Assembly: GCA_963665185.2 (NCBI GenBank)
Contig: CAXXPO010000003.1
Coordinates: 157,997 to 221,996 of the forward strand
Length of the DNA: 64,000 nucleotides
Origin: G963665185 sp963665185
GTDB lineage: Bacteria; Desulfobacterota; Desulfovibrionia; Desulfovibrionales; Desulfovibrionaceae
Direction: 5' to 3'
Shown: one piece after another, positions 36,536-45,238 of the stretch
How positions within the stretch are numbered: the stretch's first letter is position 1
Layout: each line of letters begins with the position of its first letter
The notes under the pieces: generated by a model
The model's input: the letters and a program-made list of their open reading frames with translations, nothing else
Told to the model about the DNA's origin: nothing
The model's database searches: none
Program-made: the position numbers and the translations under genes

Positions 36536-37299
36536 CGTCCCTTGCTCCTTGTCTGGCAGTACTTCCACCTACAGGTCCAACGTTCCAGAAGATTGACGAG
36601 CTCGTACAGCAGCACACCCAGCAGGCTCATGCCGAAAATTCCCACAAACATGCCTTCAAAGTCGAACGAACTCCAGGCATCCATGATCATGAAGCCCAGT
36701 CCTTCGCGGGTGGCAAAGGATTCCACGAAAAAGAGCACGGCCACGGACACGCCCGTGCCCAGACGCAGGGCGGTGAAACCATGCGGCAGGGCCGCCGGAA
36801 AAAGCACCTCGGTAAAGACCCGGATGTGTCCGGCGCCCAGGGAACGGACCGAATCAATATACTTGGGATGGACGCTGCGCACCCCGTCGCGGGTGGTCAC
36901 CAGAACCTGATAGGCCAGGATGAGGGTGATCATGCCTATCTTGGAGGCGTCGCCGAGCCCCAGAACCAGAAGCAGGATGGGCAGAAGAACAATCTTTGGA
37001 ACGGGATAGGTCAGTATGATGAACGGGGAAAGAACGGCGTCCATGCGCTGGCTGCCGCCCATGAACACGCCCAGGGGAAAGGCGATGATCCAGGACAGGA
37101 CCATGGCGGTTCCGGCCCGGAACAGACTGGCCTGGAAGTTCGCCCAGAACATCTTGGTCTGCGCGGCCACAACAAATGCGGCCACGGCATCCTCGGGCTG
37201 CGGCAGAACGCCGGAAGGAATGACGCCCGCCAGGATTTTCCAAAGCAGGGCCATGACCGCAATAACCAAGGCGTAGCGAACAACCGCACCCGCGTTCAT
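36532..37299 (-). CDS. ABC transporter permease, NitT/TauT (SsuC/TauC-like) family
   Basis: 255-residue inner-membrane protein with about six transmembrane helices and the BPD_transp_1 coupling region (S-L-G-A-G ... V-L-F-P-A-A-L-P-H-G-F-T-A-L-R-L-G). It belongs to importers for nitrate, sulfonates, taurine, thiamine precursors and similar small molecules. The substrate cannot be read from the sequence. It overlaps the ATPase gene by 4 bp upstream and the MBL gene by 4 bp downstream, so all are translationally coupled. Confidence 0.9.
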   Translation of the reverse strand: MNAGAVVRYALVIAVMALLWKILAGVIPSGVLPQPEDAVAAFVVAAQTKMFWANFQASLFRAGTAMVLSWIIAFPLGVFMGGSQRMDAVLSPFIILTYPVPKIVLLPILLLVLGLGDASKIGMITLILAYQVLVTTRDGVRSVHPKYIDSVRSLGAGHIRVFTEVLFPAALPHGFTALRLGTGVSVAVLFFVESFATREGLGFMIMDAWSSFDFEGMFVGIFGMSLLGVLLYELVNLLERWTCRWKYCQTRSKGR

Positions 37300-38033
37300 C
37301 GGAAATGCGCCTCCATGGCCTTGCGCACTTCGCGGATCAGGGCGAAAGCCTGTTCGCTGTCGCGGTGCTCCGGGCTGCCGAATCCGGGATTCTCAAAAAT
37401 CTCGCGCACTGTGGCGGGCCGTCCGGACAGCAGCATGATGCGCGCCCCCAAAAACACGGCTTCCTCCACACTGTGCGTGACCAGAATGTAGGGAATATTG
37501 GTGCGGCGCCACAGGGAAAGCAGGGTGGATTGCAATTTTTCGCGGGTGATGGCGTCCAGGGAGGAAAAGGGTTCGTCCATGAGCAGAACCTTGGGACGTC
37601 CGACAAAGGCGCGGGCAATGGCCACCCGCTGCTGCTCCCCGCCGGACAGGCAGCCGGGGTAGTCCATCTCCCGCCCGGCCAGTCCTACCTCCAAAAGCTG
37701 CCCCATAGCCCGTTCCCGGCGTTCCTTTTTGGGAATCCCGGCGATTTTCAGCCCCAGGGCCACGTTGTCCAGCACGGTTTTCCACGGAAGCAGACCGTAG
37801 TCCTGAAGGATGATCCCCACCTTCCCCGGTCCGTGCCCCACAGGCCCTCCGTCCAGACGGATGCCGCCCGAATCGGGCCGGGTCAGGCCGCACAGCAGGT
37901 ACAGCAGGGTCGTCTTCCCCGCTCCGCTGGGACCGACGATGGCCAGACTCTGGCCCGGCTCCACAGACAGGCTGATGTCTTCCAGGACGCTGCGTCCGGC
38001 AAAGGACTTGCCAAGACCTTCGGCGAAAAGCAT
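37296..38033 (-). CDS. ABC transporter ATP-binding protein, NitT/TauT family
   Basis: 245-residue cytoplasmic ATPase of the importer. Walker A G-P-S-G-A-G-K-T-T near residue 37, Q-loop I-L-Q-D-Y-G-L-L-P-W, signature L-S-G-G-E-Q-Q-R near 130, Walker B V-L-L-M-D-E-P-F-S-S-L-D, and H-loop V-T-H-S-V-E-E-A. These are typical of SsuB/TauB-like proteins. It starts 3 bp after the substrate-binding protein gene and overlaps the permease by 4 bp. Confidence 0.92.
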   Translation of the reverse strand: MLFAEGLGKSFAGRSVLEDISLSVEPGQSLAIVGPSGAGKTTLLYLLCGLTRPDSGGIRLDGGPVGHGPGKVGIILQDYGLLPWKTVLDNVALGLKIAGIPKKERRERAMGQLLEVGLAGREMDYPGCLSGGEQQRVAIARAFVGRPKVLLMDEPFSSLDAITREKLQSTLLSLWRRTNIPYILVTHSVEEAVFLGARIMLLSGRPATVREIFENPGFGSPEHRDSEQAFALIREVRKAMEAHFR

Positions 38034-38036
38034 GTC

Positions 38037-38957
38037 TTAGCGAGGCTCCGCCACCACCTGCCCGTATTCGTACGGGGCGGGAATGATCTGCTTCTTCACC
38101 ATCCATTCCTGCACGTCCTGCACGGCCTCGGGCGCGGGCAGAATGGAAGCGGGATACTGCGGGATGGGAAACTTGGGAGCCAAAGGCTTGGGAACGCGGC
38201 AGTCGCGGACCATCAGTTCCCGGTAGGCTTCAGGATTTTTTGCCAGCCGCTGCACCGCCTCGTTGTATGCGGCCAGAAATTTGGAATTCATAGCAGGGTC
38301 TCTTGCCAGCTCGGTTTTGAGCAACAGAATGGTCAGGGGAATATCCAGGGATTCCGCTGTCGCCATGACCTTGCCGCCCTGAAACTCGGCCAGGCTGACC
38401 AAAGGTTCGGGCATGACGGACAGATCCAGCTTGTCGTTCATGAGCATCTGCACGCGCACGGGCAACTTTTTCACGTCTATGCGCTGAAGTGCCCCGGCAG
38501 GGATGAGTTTGTCGCGCTCCATCAGATCAAGAACGTATTCAATGATGGTCGAAGTGGACAGTCCCACGCTCTTGCCTTTGAGTTGATCGACTTTCAGATC
38601 CTTCATGCCGGGCGAAGTGACCAGCCCGAACATGCGCTGCCCCGGTGTGGACCGGGTGCAGACCGTGACCACGCGCACATCTGCATCGGCCTTGCGCATG
38701 AGCACGGCAGCCACCAGATCACCGAAATACCCTTCGATATTGCCGGTGCGCATGGCGGTATCGCGCTCGAACGCGCTGTTGAACGGAACCAGCTGCACAT
38801 CCAGCCCCCGGGCCTTGAACAGCCCGTCAGCCACAGCCACGCGCAGGGGCATGGTTCCCAGAGCGGGCAACACCCCCATGCGGATGGTCTGCGCCTGCGC
38901 GGGAAGCGCAACGAGACAAAGCAGCGACAACAGCGTGGCAAAGCGGATCATGCGCAT
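38037..38957 (-). CDS. ABC transporter substrate-binding protein, NitT/TauT (NMT1/SsuA-like) family
   Basis: 306-residue periplasmic binding protein with a signal peptide (R-F-A-T-L-L-S-L-L-C-L-V-A-L-P-A-Q-A, cleavage after A-Q-A). The mature protein begins T-I-R-M-G-V-L-P-A-L-G-T-M-P-L-R-V-A, as in NMT1/SsuA-like proteins. The ligand pocket includes L-K-G-K-S-V-G-L-S-T-S-T-I-I-E-Y. I start at the ATG at 38957, with AGGAG 8 nt upstream. First gene of the operon SBP-ATPase-permease-MBL hydrolase. Confidence 0.9.
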   Translation of the reverse strand: MRMIRFATLLSLLCLVALPAQAQTIRMGVLPALGTMPLRVAVADGLFKARGLDVQLVPFNSAFERDTAMRTGNIEGYFGDLVAAVLMRKADADVRVVTVCTRSTPGQRMFGLVTSPGMKDLKVDQLKGKSVGLSTSTIIEYVLDLMERDKLIPAGALQRIDVKKLPVRVQMLMNDKLDLSVMPEPLVSLAEFQGGKVMATAESLDIPLTILLLKTELARDPAMNSKFLAAYNEAVQRLAKNPEAYRELMVRDCRVPKPLAPKFPIPQYPASILPAPEAVQDVQEWMVKKQIIPAPYEYGQVVAEPR

Positions 38958-39482
38958 AAAATCGTCTCCTTCCATACCCTGAAATATTATCTGATTTCGG
39001 ATGCCGCAGTCAGGATCGCCAATAACACGGCCCCGGAAGAAAGCAAAGCCGGGACGCAAGGGAGATTCAAGGACGGCACGCGGGTCCATATGCCCGCGGG
39101 AATACCTTTCAATGCCACCGCCCCCTGCCTCTTACGCGTTCTTTGCAGCGGCCGCAGGCAGGCCGGTTTATTTTTTGTGCATTGGCGTTGCAGCGTCCTA
39201 CCGCTCATGGGGTGTCCGCCTTCATCGCCGATTAATAATTTATCTTTAAGATAAAAATTTCTTGATCAAGAACAGGGACTGCATTATCCACGGGTTGTTT
39301 TCCCTGGAAAAAAAACGTGAAATTGCTACAAAGGCAACCGGATAGCATATCAGCCATCCTGCAAAATATATTATCTCGCCAAACAGCGACCGACTTTCGG
39401 CCATGACGTCCGCAAGAAAATGCCTCGTCCCGCAAGGGACAAAGGCATGGCGCCTCTCATCCTTCAACACCGGGGGTTTCTG
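38958..39482. other. 525-bp divergent intergenic region with two palindromes
   Basis: No gene is seen. Two AT-rich palindromes lie side by side: TTTATCTTTAAGATAAA (39239-39255) and TTCTTGATCAAGAA (39259-39272). They could be operators for the ABC operon or the chemoreceptor gene. No matching regulator was recognised. Confidence 0.45.
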
Positions 39483-41573
39483 ATGTCATTATCCTTGCGT
39501 TCAAAACTCATTGTTTCGTTCCTTGCAGCCATCGTCCTTGCCATCGGCAGCATTTCGGTTGTTGTTTACTTGCAGGTCGGCAAATACTCGCAAGCGATCT
39601 TTGAACAAAATTCCATATCGCAACTGGAGCGGATAGACGATTTCATCCTGGAATTCATCAAGGACGGCAAGGAAAACACCAATTTTCTGGCCACCCGGCA
39701 CGCCAGCAGGATCGCGCCGGGCAAGCTGACGAAATACTTCGGCCCGGACGCGCAATCCCAAATAGACCCCAATTCCATGGGCGAATTCGAGCGCAATCTG
39801 TACATGATCTACAAGGATCTTACAAAGGCCCACCCCAACTATGCCGGCACCTATCTGGCCACGAACCAGGGCGGGTTCACCATGTATCCGCCCGGCACCC
39901 TCAAGGATTACGATCCGCGCAAGCGTCCCTGGTACAAGGAGACCCTGGCCTCACCGGACAACAATATCGTGTCCAAGGCCTATGTGGGAACCACGGGCGA
40001 AGCCATGAGCACCATCACGGCCAAGGTCACGGGAGAAAACGGCCAGGTTGTGGGCGTCGTCGGCGTGGACATCAACCTGGCCACGCTCACCGAGGTAACG
40101 GCCAACATCAAGCTGGGCCGCACCGGATACGTATTGCTCATGCAGGGCGACGGGGTCATCCTGTCCGACCCCGCGGACAAGGAACTCAACTTCAAAACCG
40201 CCAAGGAAACCGGCCTGCAGGCGCTGATGGAGATCGCGGCGCAGGACAAGGGATTCATCACCGCCTCCATCCAGGGCGTTCCCAAGCTCATCGCGGTCAT
40301 AACCTCCAGGGCCACCGGCTGGAAACTGGCCTATATCATTGATAAGGCCGAAGTGTTCGAAACCTCCAACACCATGCTCGCCAGCATCCTGCTGACCGGA
40401 GCAGGACTCGGCGTCCTGCTGCTCATGGGCGCATGGTGGCTTTCCCAGTCCTTTGTCCGGCCCGTCAACCGGCTGGTCGTTGCGTCCGAAGCAGTGGCCA
40501 AGGGGAATTTCGACGCCCTGCCCGACGCACGTCTGTTCAGCGGCGAATTGCTTACCCTGCATGCCAGCATCAAGAGAATGATCACGGAGCTGGCCAACGT
40601 CATCGCCACGGCAGAGTCAAAAACCAAGGAAGCCGAGGACAAGAGCCTCCAGACGGAAAAGGCCATGCTCGAAGCGGAGCAGGCCAAGGAACGGGCCGAG
40701 GCAGCCAAACGTGACGGCATGCTCCATGCGGCCAGGGAGCTGGAAGAGATAGTGGGGCAGGTGACGTCCGCCTCGCGGGAACTTTCCACCCAGATCGAGC
40801 AGTCTTCCCACGGCTCTTCCGTTCAACAAGACCGCACCACCGAGGCCGCCACGGCCATGGAACAGATGAACGCCTCGGTGATGGAAGTCGCCAGGAACGC
40901 GTCCCAGGCCGCGGAAAGCGCGGACGACGCCCGGCGAAAGGCCGAAGACGGCGGCGGCATCGTGGGCAATGTGGTGGACAGCATCGACAAGGTGAATGTC
41001 TCGGCTGCCGCCATGGCTGAAAATTTGAACAGACTGGGGCAACAGGCCCAGGGGATCGGGCAGGTCCTGACCGTCATCAACGACATTGCCGACCAGACCA
41101 ACCTGCTGGCGCTCAACGCCGCCATTGAAGCGGCTCGGGCAGGAGATGCCGGACGAGGTTTCGCGGTCGTGGCCGACGAAGTCCGCAAATTGGCGGAAAA
41201 GACCATGGTCGCCACCAAGGAGGTGGCGCAATCCGTGGCTGCCATCCAGGACGGCGCAAACCTGGCCATATCCGACATGGACGAGGCGAACAACCTCATC
41301 GGCCAGAGCAACGATTTTGCCAAGCAGGCGGGTGGGGCGCTGCAAAGCATTGTGGATATCGTGGAGTCCACTGCCGACCAGGTCCGGGCCATTGCCACGG
41401 CCAGCGAGGAGCAGTCCGCGGCCAGCGAACAGATCAACCGGAGTGCCGACGAGGTCAACCGCATTGCCACGGAAACCGCCGAATCCATGCGGCATTCGGC
41501 CCAGGCGGTGAATGAACTGACCCATCTGGCAAAAAATCTGGACAACCTGATCGAACAGCTCAAAAACAACTGA
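39483..41573 (+). CDS. Methyl-accepting chemotaxis protein with dCache-like sensor (copy 1)
   Basis: 696-residue chemoreceptor. TM1 at about residues 8-28, a ~260-residue periplasmic double-Cache-like sensor (Y-D-P-R-K-R-P-W-Y and G-V-V-G-V-D-I-N motifs), TM2 at about 300-320, a HAMP domain, then a long coiled coil. The signalling tip is N-D-I-A-D-Q-T-N-L-L-A-L-N-A-A-I-E-A-A-R. It relays ligand binding to CheA. No C-terminal CheR-docking pentapeptide is present. dCache receptors often bind amino acids or organic acids. I start at the ATG at 39483 because the transmembrane segment follows at once; an ATG at 39420 is in frame. It has a close paralogue next door. Confidence 0.93.
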   Translation: MSLSLRSKLIVSFLAAIVLAIGSISVVVYLQVGKYSQAIFEQNSISQLERIDDFILEFIKDGKENTNFLATRHASRIAPGKLTKYFGPDAQSQIDPNSMGEFERNLYMIYKDLTKAHPNYAGTYLATNQGGFTMYPPGTLKDYDPRKRPWYKETLASPDNNIVSKAYVGTTGEAMSTITAKVTGENGQVVGVVGVDINLATLTEVTANIKLGRTGYVLLMQGDGVILSDPADKELNFKTAKETGLQALMEIAAQDKGFITASIQGVPKLIAVITSRATGWKLAYIIDKAEVFETSNTMLASILLTGAGLGVLLLMGAWWLSQSFVRPVNRLVVASEAVAKGNFDALPDARLFSGELLTLHASIKRMITELANVIATAESKTKEAEDKSLQTEKAMLEAEQAKERAEAAKRDGMLHAARELEEIVGQVTSASRELSTQIEQSSHGSSVQQDRTTEAATAMEQMNASVMEVARNASQAAESADDARRKAEDGGGIVGNVVDSIDKVNVSAAAMAENLNRLGQQAQGIGQVLTVINDIADQTNLLALNAAIEAARAGDAGRGFAVVADEVRKLAEKTMVATKEVAQSVAAIQDGANLAISDMDEANNLIGQSNDFAKQAGGALQSIVDIVESTADQVRAIATASEEQSAASEQINRSADEVNRIATETAESMRHSAQAVNELTHLAKNLDNLIEQLKNN

Positions 41574-41598
41574 TTTCATCCCGTCCAAACCGGCACCA

Positions 41599-41632
41599 AG
41601 GCCGCCGACAGCAAGTCGGCGGCCTTTTTTTT
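41599..41632 (+). terminator. Rho-independent terminator of the first chemoreceptor gene
   Basis: AGGCCGCCGAC pairs with GTCGGCGGCCT around AGCAA and is followed by eight T. It lies 25 bp after the stop codon. Confidence 0.9.
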
Positions 41633-41787
41633 GCGTTGATCCGGTCTCGATGTACCTTCCGCAGAAAAAATCGAAAAAAAGTCCAGTGAAAGTTATAATA
41701 CCATTTTTATTCAAGATCCGTATCCATTGTATCAAATGCAGCTGTTTCCCTTTCCTGGAAAAAATGTCTGACCCCGCCGGAGGCTTT

Positions 41788-43884
41788 ATGACCCTGACAC
41801 TTCGGACGAAACTCATCCTTGCGTTTCTCCTTGCCATTTTGCTGTCCATCGGCAGTATCTCGACCATTGTGTTCATGCAGGTCAACGAGTACTCGCGTTC
41901 GACCTTTGAACAGACCTCGATTTCCCAGCTGCAACGCATAGATGAGTTTATCGGGGAATTCATCAAAGGCGGCATGGACAACGCAAAATACCTGGCATCG
42001 TCCGAAGCCATCCAAAAAGCGCCTGGCCATTTGAACAAATTTTTCGGCCCAACCGCCATCAAGACCATTGCAACCGGCGCCATGAACGATGTCGAACTGA
42101 CTGTCTTCAATATATTCAAGGAAATGGCCCTGTCCCACCCCCAGTATGCGGCGGTCTTCATGGGAACCAACCAGGGCGGCTTCACCATGTACCCGCCCGA
42201 CAGCATGCCCGACGGATATGACCCGCGCAAACGCCCCTGGTACATGGAAACCATGGCGTCGAGCAAGGAAACGGTCCTTTCCAGCGCGTACATGTCCACC
42301 ACGGGCGAACCGGTCAGCAGTATCCTGGCGCGGATCAAGGACAAGTCCGGACGGGTCGTGGGCATCGCCGCCATGGACGTCAATCTGGTCACGCTGACCG
42401 AAGTGACGTCCAGCATCAAGCTGGGGCGCACCGGGTATGTCATGCTCATGGAAGGGGACGGAACGATTCTGTCCGACCCGCACCACAAGGAATTGAACTT
42501 CAAGAAGGCGGGAGAAACCGGACTGAAGGCCTTGGAAGACATCGCCAAAACCGCGACAGGAACCTTTGCCACGGAAATCGACGGCAAGGGCAAGCTTGTT
42601 TCCGTGATAACGTCCCAATCCACAGGTTGGAAACTGGCGTATGTGATCGATGAAGCCGAAGTGTTCGAAACCTCCAACACCATGCTCACGACCATTCTGT
42701 TCATCGGCTCGGGACTCGGCGCCCTGCTGCTTATCGGCGCATGGTGGCTCTCCCTGTCCTTTGTGCGGCCCGTCAGCCGGCTGGTTGTTGCCGCCGAAGC
42801 AGTGGCTGGCGGCGACTTCAACGCCCTGCCAGACGCCAGCCTGTTCAGCGGCGAACTGCTGACCCTGCACGCCAGCATAAAAAAGATGGTTGGAAATCTT
42901 GCCGATTTTATCGCCACGGCCGAAACCAAGTCCAAGGAAGCCGAGGAAAAAAGCGCACAGGCCGAACGAGCCATGCGCGAGGCCGAGGAAGCCAGGGAAC
43001 AGGCCATTGTTGCCAAGCGCGACGGCATGCTCCAGGCCGCCGGTGCGCTGGAGGAAATCGTCGAACAGGTGACATCCGCCTCGCAGGAACTCTCCGCTCA
43101 GATCGAGGAGGCTTCTCAGGGGTCGTCCATCCAGCGCGACCGCACGGCCGAAGCGGCCACGGCCATGGAACAGATGAACGCCTCCGTGCTTGAAGTCGCC
43201 AGCAATGCCTCCCGGGCCGCGGAAAGCGCGGATGAAGCCCGCAGGGAAGCGGAAAACGGCGGCAACATCGTGGACAGCGTGGTGAAGAGCATCAACCAGG
43301 TCGATACCAAGTCCAATGCCATGGCCTCCAGCCTGGACGATCTGGGCAAGCAGGCCGAGGGCATCGGGCAGATCATGACCGTGATCACCGACATTGCCGA
43401 CCAGACCAACCTGCTGGCGCTCAACGCCGCCATTGAAGCGGCCCGCGCAGGAGACGCCGGACGCGGCTTCGCGGTCGTGGCCGACGAGGTGCGCAAGCTG
43501 GCGGAAAAGACCATGACCGCCACCAAGCAGGTGGGCGATTCCGTTGCCGCAATCCAGCAGGGCACGCAAAAAGCCATCAGCGACATGGGCGAAGCCGGAC
43601 AGTTGGTGGTGCAGAGCAACGAGTTCGCGCAAAAGGCCGGTGGCGCGCTGAAGAGCATTGTGGGCATTGTGGATTCCACCGCCGACCAGGTCCGGGCCAT
43701 CGCCACGGCCAGTGAAGAGCAGTCCGCGGCCAGCGAGGAGATCAACCGCAATACCGAGGAAGTCAACCGCATTGCCTCGGAAACCGCGGAGTCCATGATC
43801 CAGTCGGCCCAGGCCGTGAGCGACCTGGCCCGGCTGACCGAGGACCTCAACCGGCTCATCGAGCGCCTCAAGGAAGACGAATAG
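41788..43884 (+). CDS. Methyl-accepting chemotaxis protein with dCache-like sensor (copy 2)
   Basis: 698-residue paralogue of the preceding receptor with the same architecture: TM1, double-Cache-like periplasmic domain (again Y-D-P-R-K-R-P-W-Y), TM2, HAMP and the conserved signalling tip. The cytoplasmic half is very similar to copy 1, the sensor half less so, as expected after duplication and ligand divergence. I start at the ATG at 41788, with GGAGG 4 nt upstream. It has its own terminator, and a terminator separates it from copy 1, so the pair is probably transcribed separately. Confidence 0.92.
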   Translation: MTLTLRTKLILAFLLAILLSIGSISTIVFMQVNEYSRSTFEQTSISQLQRIDEFIGEFIKGGMDNAKYLASSEAIQKAPGHLNKFFGPTAIKTIATGAMNDVELTVFNIFKEMALSHPQYAAVFMGTNQGGFTMYPPDSMPDGYDPRKRPWYMETMASSKETVLSSAYMSTTGEPVSSILARIKDKSGRVVGIAAMDVNLVTLTEVTSSIKLGRTGYVMLMEGDGTILSDPHHKELNFKKAGETGLKALEDIAKTATGTFATEIDGKGKLVSVITSQSTGWKLAYVIDEAEVFETSNTMLTTILFIGSGLGALLLIGAWWLSLSFVRPVSRLVVAAEAVAGGDFNALPDASLFSGELLTLHASIKKMVGNLADFIATAETKSKEAEEKSAQAERAMREAEEAREQAIVAKRDGMLQAAGALEEIVEQVTSASQELSAQIEEASQGSSIQRDRTAEAATAMEQMNASVLEVASNASRAAESADEARREAENGGNIVDSVVKSINQVDTKSNAMASSLDDLGKQAEGIGQIMTVITDIADQTNLLALNAAIEAARAGDAGRGFAVVADEVRKLAEKTMTATKQVGDSVAAIQQGTQKAISDMGEAGQLVVQSNEFAQKAGGALKSIVGIVDSTADQVRAIATASEEQSAASEEINRNTEEVNRIASETAESMIQSAQAVSDLARLTEDLNRLIERLKEDE

Positions 43885-43916
43885 AAAACTTGGAAACCTC
43901 CCTCCCCTAAGGCATC

Positions 43917-43948
43917 AAGGGCCGCGCAAAAATCGCGCGGCCCTTTTT
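43917..43948 (+). terminator. Rho-independent terminator of the second chemoreceptor gene
   Basis: AAGGGCCGCGC pairs with GCGCGGCCCTT and is followed by a short T run. It lies 33 bp after the stop codon. Confidence 0.85.
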
Positions 43949-43982
43949 CATGCAAAAAACACACTCCCCGCATTGTCCCGGA

Positions 43983-44001
43983 TGGAACACAGGCTGTTCC
44001 A
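43983..44001 (+). promoter_or_regulatory. Inverted repeat, candidate activator site for the sigma-54 promoter
   Basis: TGGAACA and TGTTCCA are perfect 7-bp arms separated by CAGGC. The centre lies about 140 bp upstream of the predicted start site, a usual distance for a sigma-54 enhancer. The half-sites face the opposite way from those upstream of acoC. The binding protein is unknown. Confidence 0.45.
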
Positions 44002-44104
44002 ATCTCGACCACTTTTTCATCCCAAAATGCCATGAAATGGGACACCCGACCACAGCGCACACATAACCATCCGTTTTCATATGTTTTTTACACTCAACAC
44101 CCGT

Positions 44105-44120
44105 AGGCACGCTCCTTGCT
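44105..44120 (+). promoter_or_regulatory. Sigma-54 (-24/-12) promoter of the AhpD-like gene
   Basis: AGGCACGCTCCTTGCT matches the consensus TGGCACG-N4-TTGCW at every position but the first, including the invariant GG and GC at the required spacing. Transcription should begin near 44131, about 35 nt before the ATG. Confidence 0.8.
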
Positions 44121-44165
44121 CAGCAGGTGTATTGGCATCAACCTACACACGCAGGAGAAATACGT

Positions 44166-44492
44166 ATGGATGCGGCGGAACAAGCGGCAATGACTCTGTC
44201 CAAGATGCAGAAAAACGCTGAAGAGGTTTTCAAGGGCTATCTCCAGTTCACCAAGACCATCGGGGAATCCGGCCCCCTTGACCACAAGACGCAGGAACTC
44301 ATTCTCATCGCCTGTTCGCTCATGTCCCAGTGCGAGAAATGCATTTCCCTCCACGTGCAGAACGGGGCGGGCCTGGGTCTTTCCAAGGAGGAAATCCTTC
44401 AGGCCGCCATGTTGGCCATCGCCATGGGCGGATCGCCCAAGATGATGTACATGGGCAATGTTTTCGAGGAAGTGGAAGACCTGTTTGATTAA
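44166..44492 (+). CDS. AhpD-like carboxymuconolactone decarboxylase-family protein
   Basis: 108-residue all-helical protein of the CMD/AhpD family. The redox motif C-E-K-C-I-S-L-H (C-x2-C-x3-H) at about residues 59-66 is the AhpD active site, which reduces peroxiredoxins or carries out disulfide chemistry. Family helix G-L-S-K-E-E-I-L-Q-A-A follows. The gene is preceded by AGGAG and a near-consensus sigma-54 promoter, so it needs an activator. A hotdog thioesterase gene follows 139 bp later, with an inverted repeat in between. Confidence 0.85.
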   Translation: MDAAEQAAMTLSKMQKNAEEVFKGYLQFTKTIGESGPLDHKTQELILIACSLMSQCEKCISLHVQNGAGLGLSKEEILQAAMLAIAMGGSPKMMYMGNVFEEVEDLFD

Positions 44493-44525
44493 AAAAGCCT
44501 GAAAAACAGGGTGAGCATGCATATG

Positions 44526-44601
44526 ATTCGTCCCGTTCCTGCCCTGCCAGACGCTGACAAAATGGGCTTCAAAGCGTATGCAGTGCCGGACGGGACGAAT
44601 T
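44526..44601 (+). repeat. Inverted repeat between the AhpD-like and thioesterase genes
   Basis: ATTCGTCCCGT at the left end and ACGGGACGAAT at the right end are perfect 11-bp arms about 50 nt apart. They could fold the intercistronic RNA into a long hairpin 30 nt before the thioesterase start. It could act in processing or attenuation. Confidence 0.5.
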
Positions 44602-44631
44602 GCATTTGACTGTCCCGAAAGGAGCGGAGTC

Positions 44632-45024
44632 ATGAATATTCGCACACATGAATCCATCGACCGTGCGCTTTGCGGTACGCCGGTGGAAATAGAGGAAGGA
44701 AGAAGTGTGGTCCGACTGACCACCCTGCCGACCATGGCCGTTGACGCCAGCGGGCTGATCCATGGAGGCTTTGTCTTCGGCCTGGCGGATTATGCGGCCA
44801 TGCTGGCCGTGAACCACCCCAACGTGGTGCTGGGCGCGGCCCAGACAAAATTTCTCGCACCAGTGCGCGCTGGCCGGGAACTCCTGGCGCGGGCGCTGGT
44901 GGTTCCCGGCCAGGAAGGCCGCAAACGTATGGTCGAAGTGAAGGTTTTTCAGGAAGAAAAGGAAATATTCAACGGCGAGTTCACCTGCTTTGTACTGGAC
45001 AAACACGTGCTGGACAAAGGCTGA
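44632..45024 (+). CDS. PaaI-like hotdog-fold thioesterase
   Basis: 130-residue hotdog-fold protein of the PaaI/4HBT family, which hydrolyses acyl-CoA thioesters. The family core D-A-S-G-L-I-H-G-G-F-V-F-G-L-A-D-Y-A-A near residues 40-58 carries the H-G-G turn and helix that hold the active site; K-F-L-A-P-V near 78 is also typical. The start at 44632 is preceded by AAGGAG. It may be co-transcribed from the sigma-54 promoter at 44105. The substrate is unknown. Confidence 0.8.
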   Translation: MNIRTHESIDRALCGTPVEIEEGRSVVRLTTLPTMAVDASGLIHGGFVFGLADYAAMLAVNHPNVVLGAAQTKFLAPVRAGRELLARALVVPGQEGRKRMVEVKVFQEEKEIFNGEFTCFVLDKHVLDKG

Positions 45025-45238
45025 TGCCGGGCCGCCTTTCCCCCTGCCACGACAAAAGGCCGGACCGGAAGAACCATGGTTTCCCGGCCCGTTTCAATTG
45101 CGTGCCTGAAAGCGACCGCAGATTGCCGTGAAGGGTACGGGGGACGACGCGAGGAACAATCAAGACCGACGCGTGTCCCATATGCAGGGGATTTGAACGT
45201 CGGGGCGGCGCGTCTCCCGTGCCGTTCACGGCGGCCTG

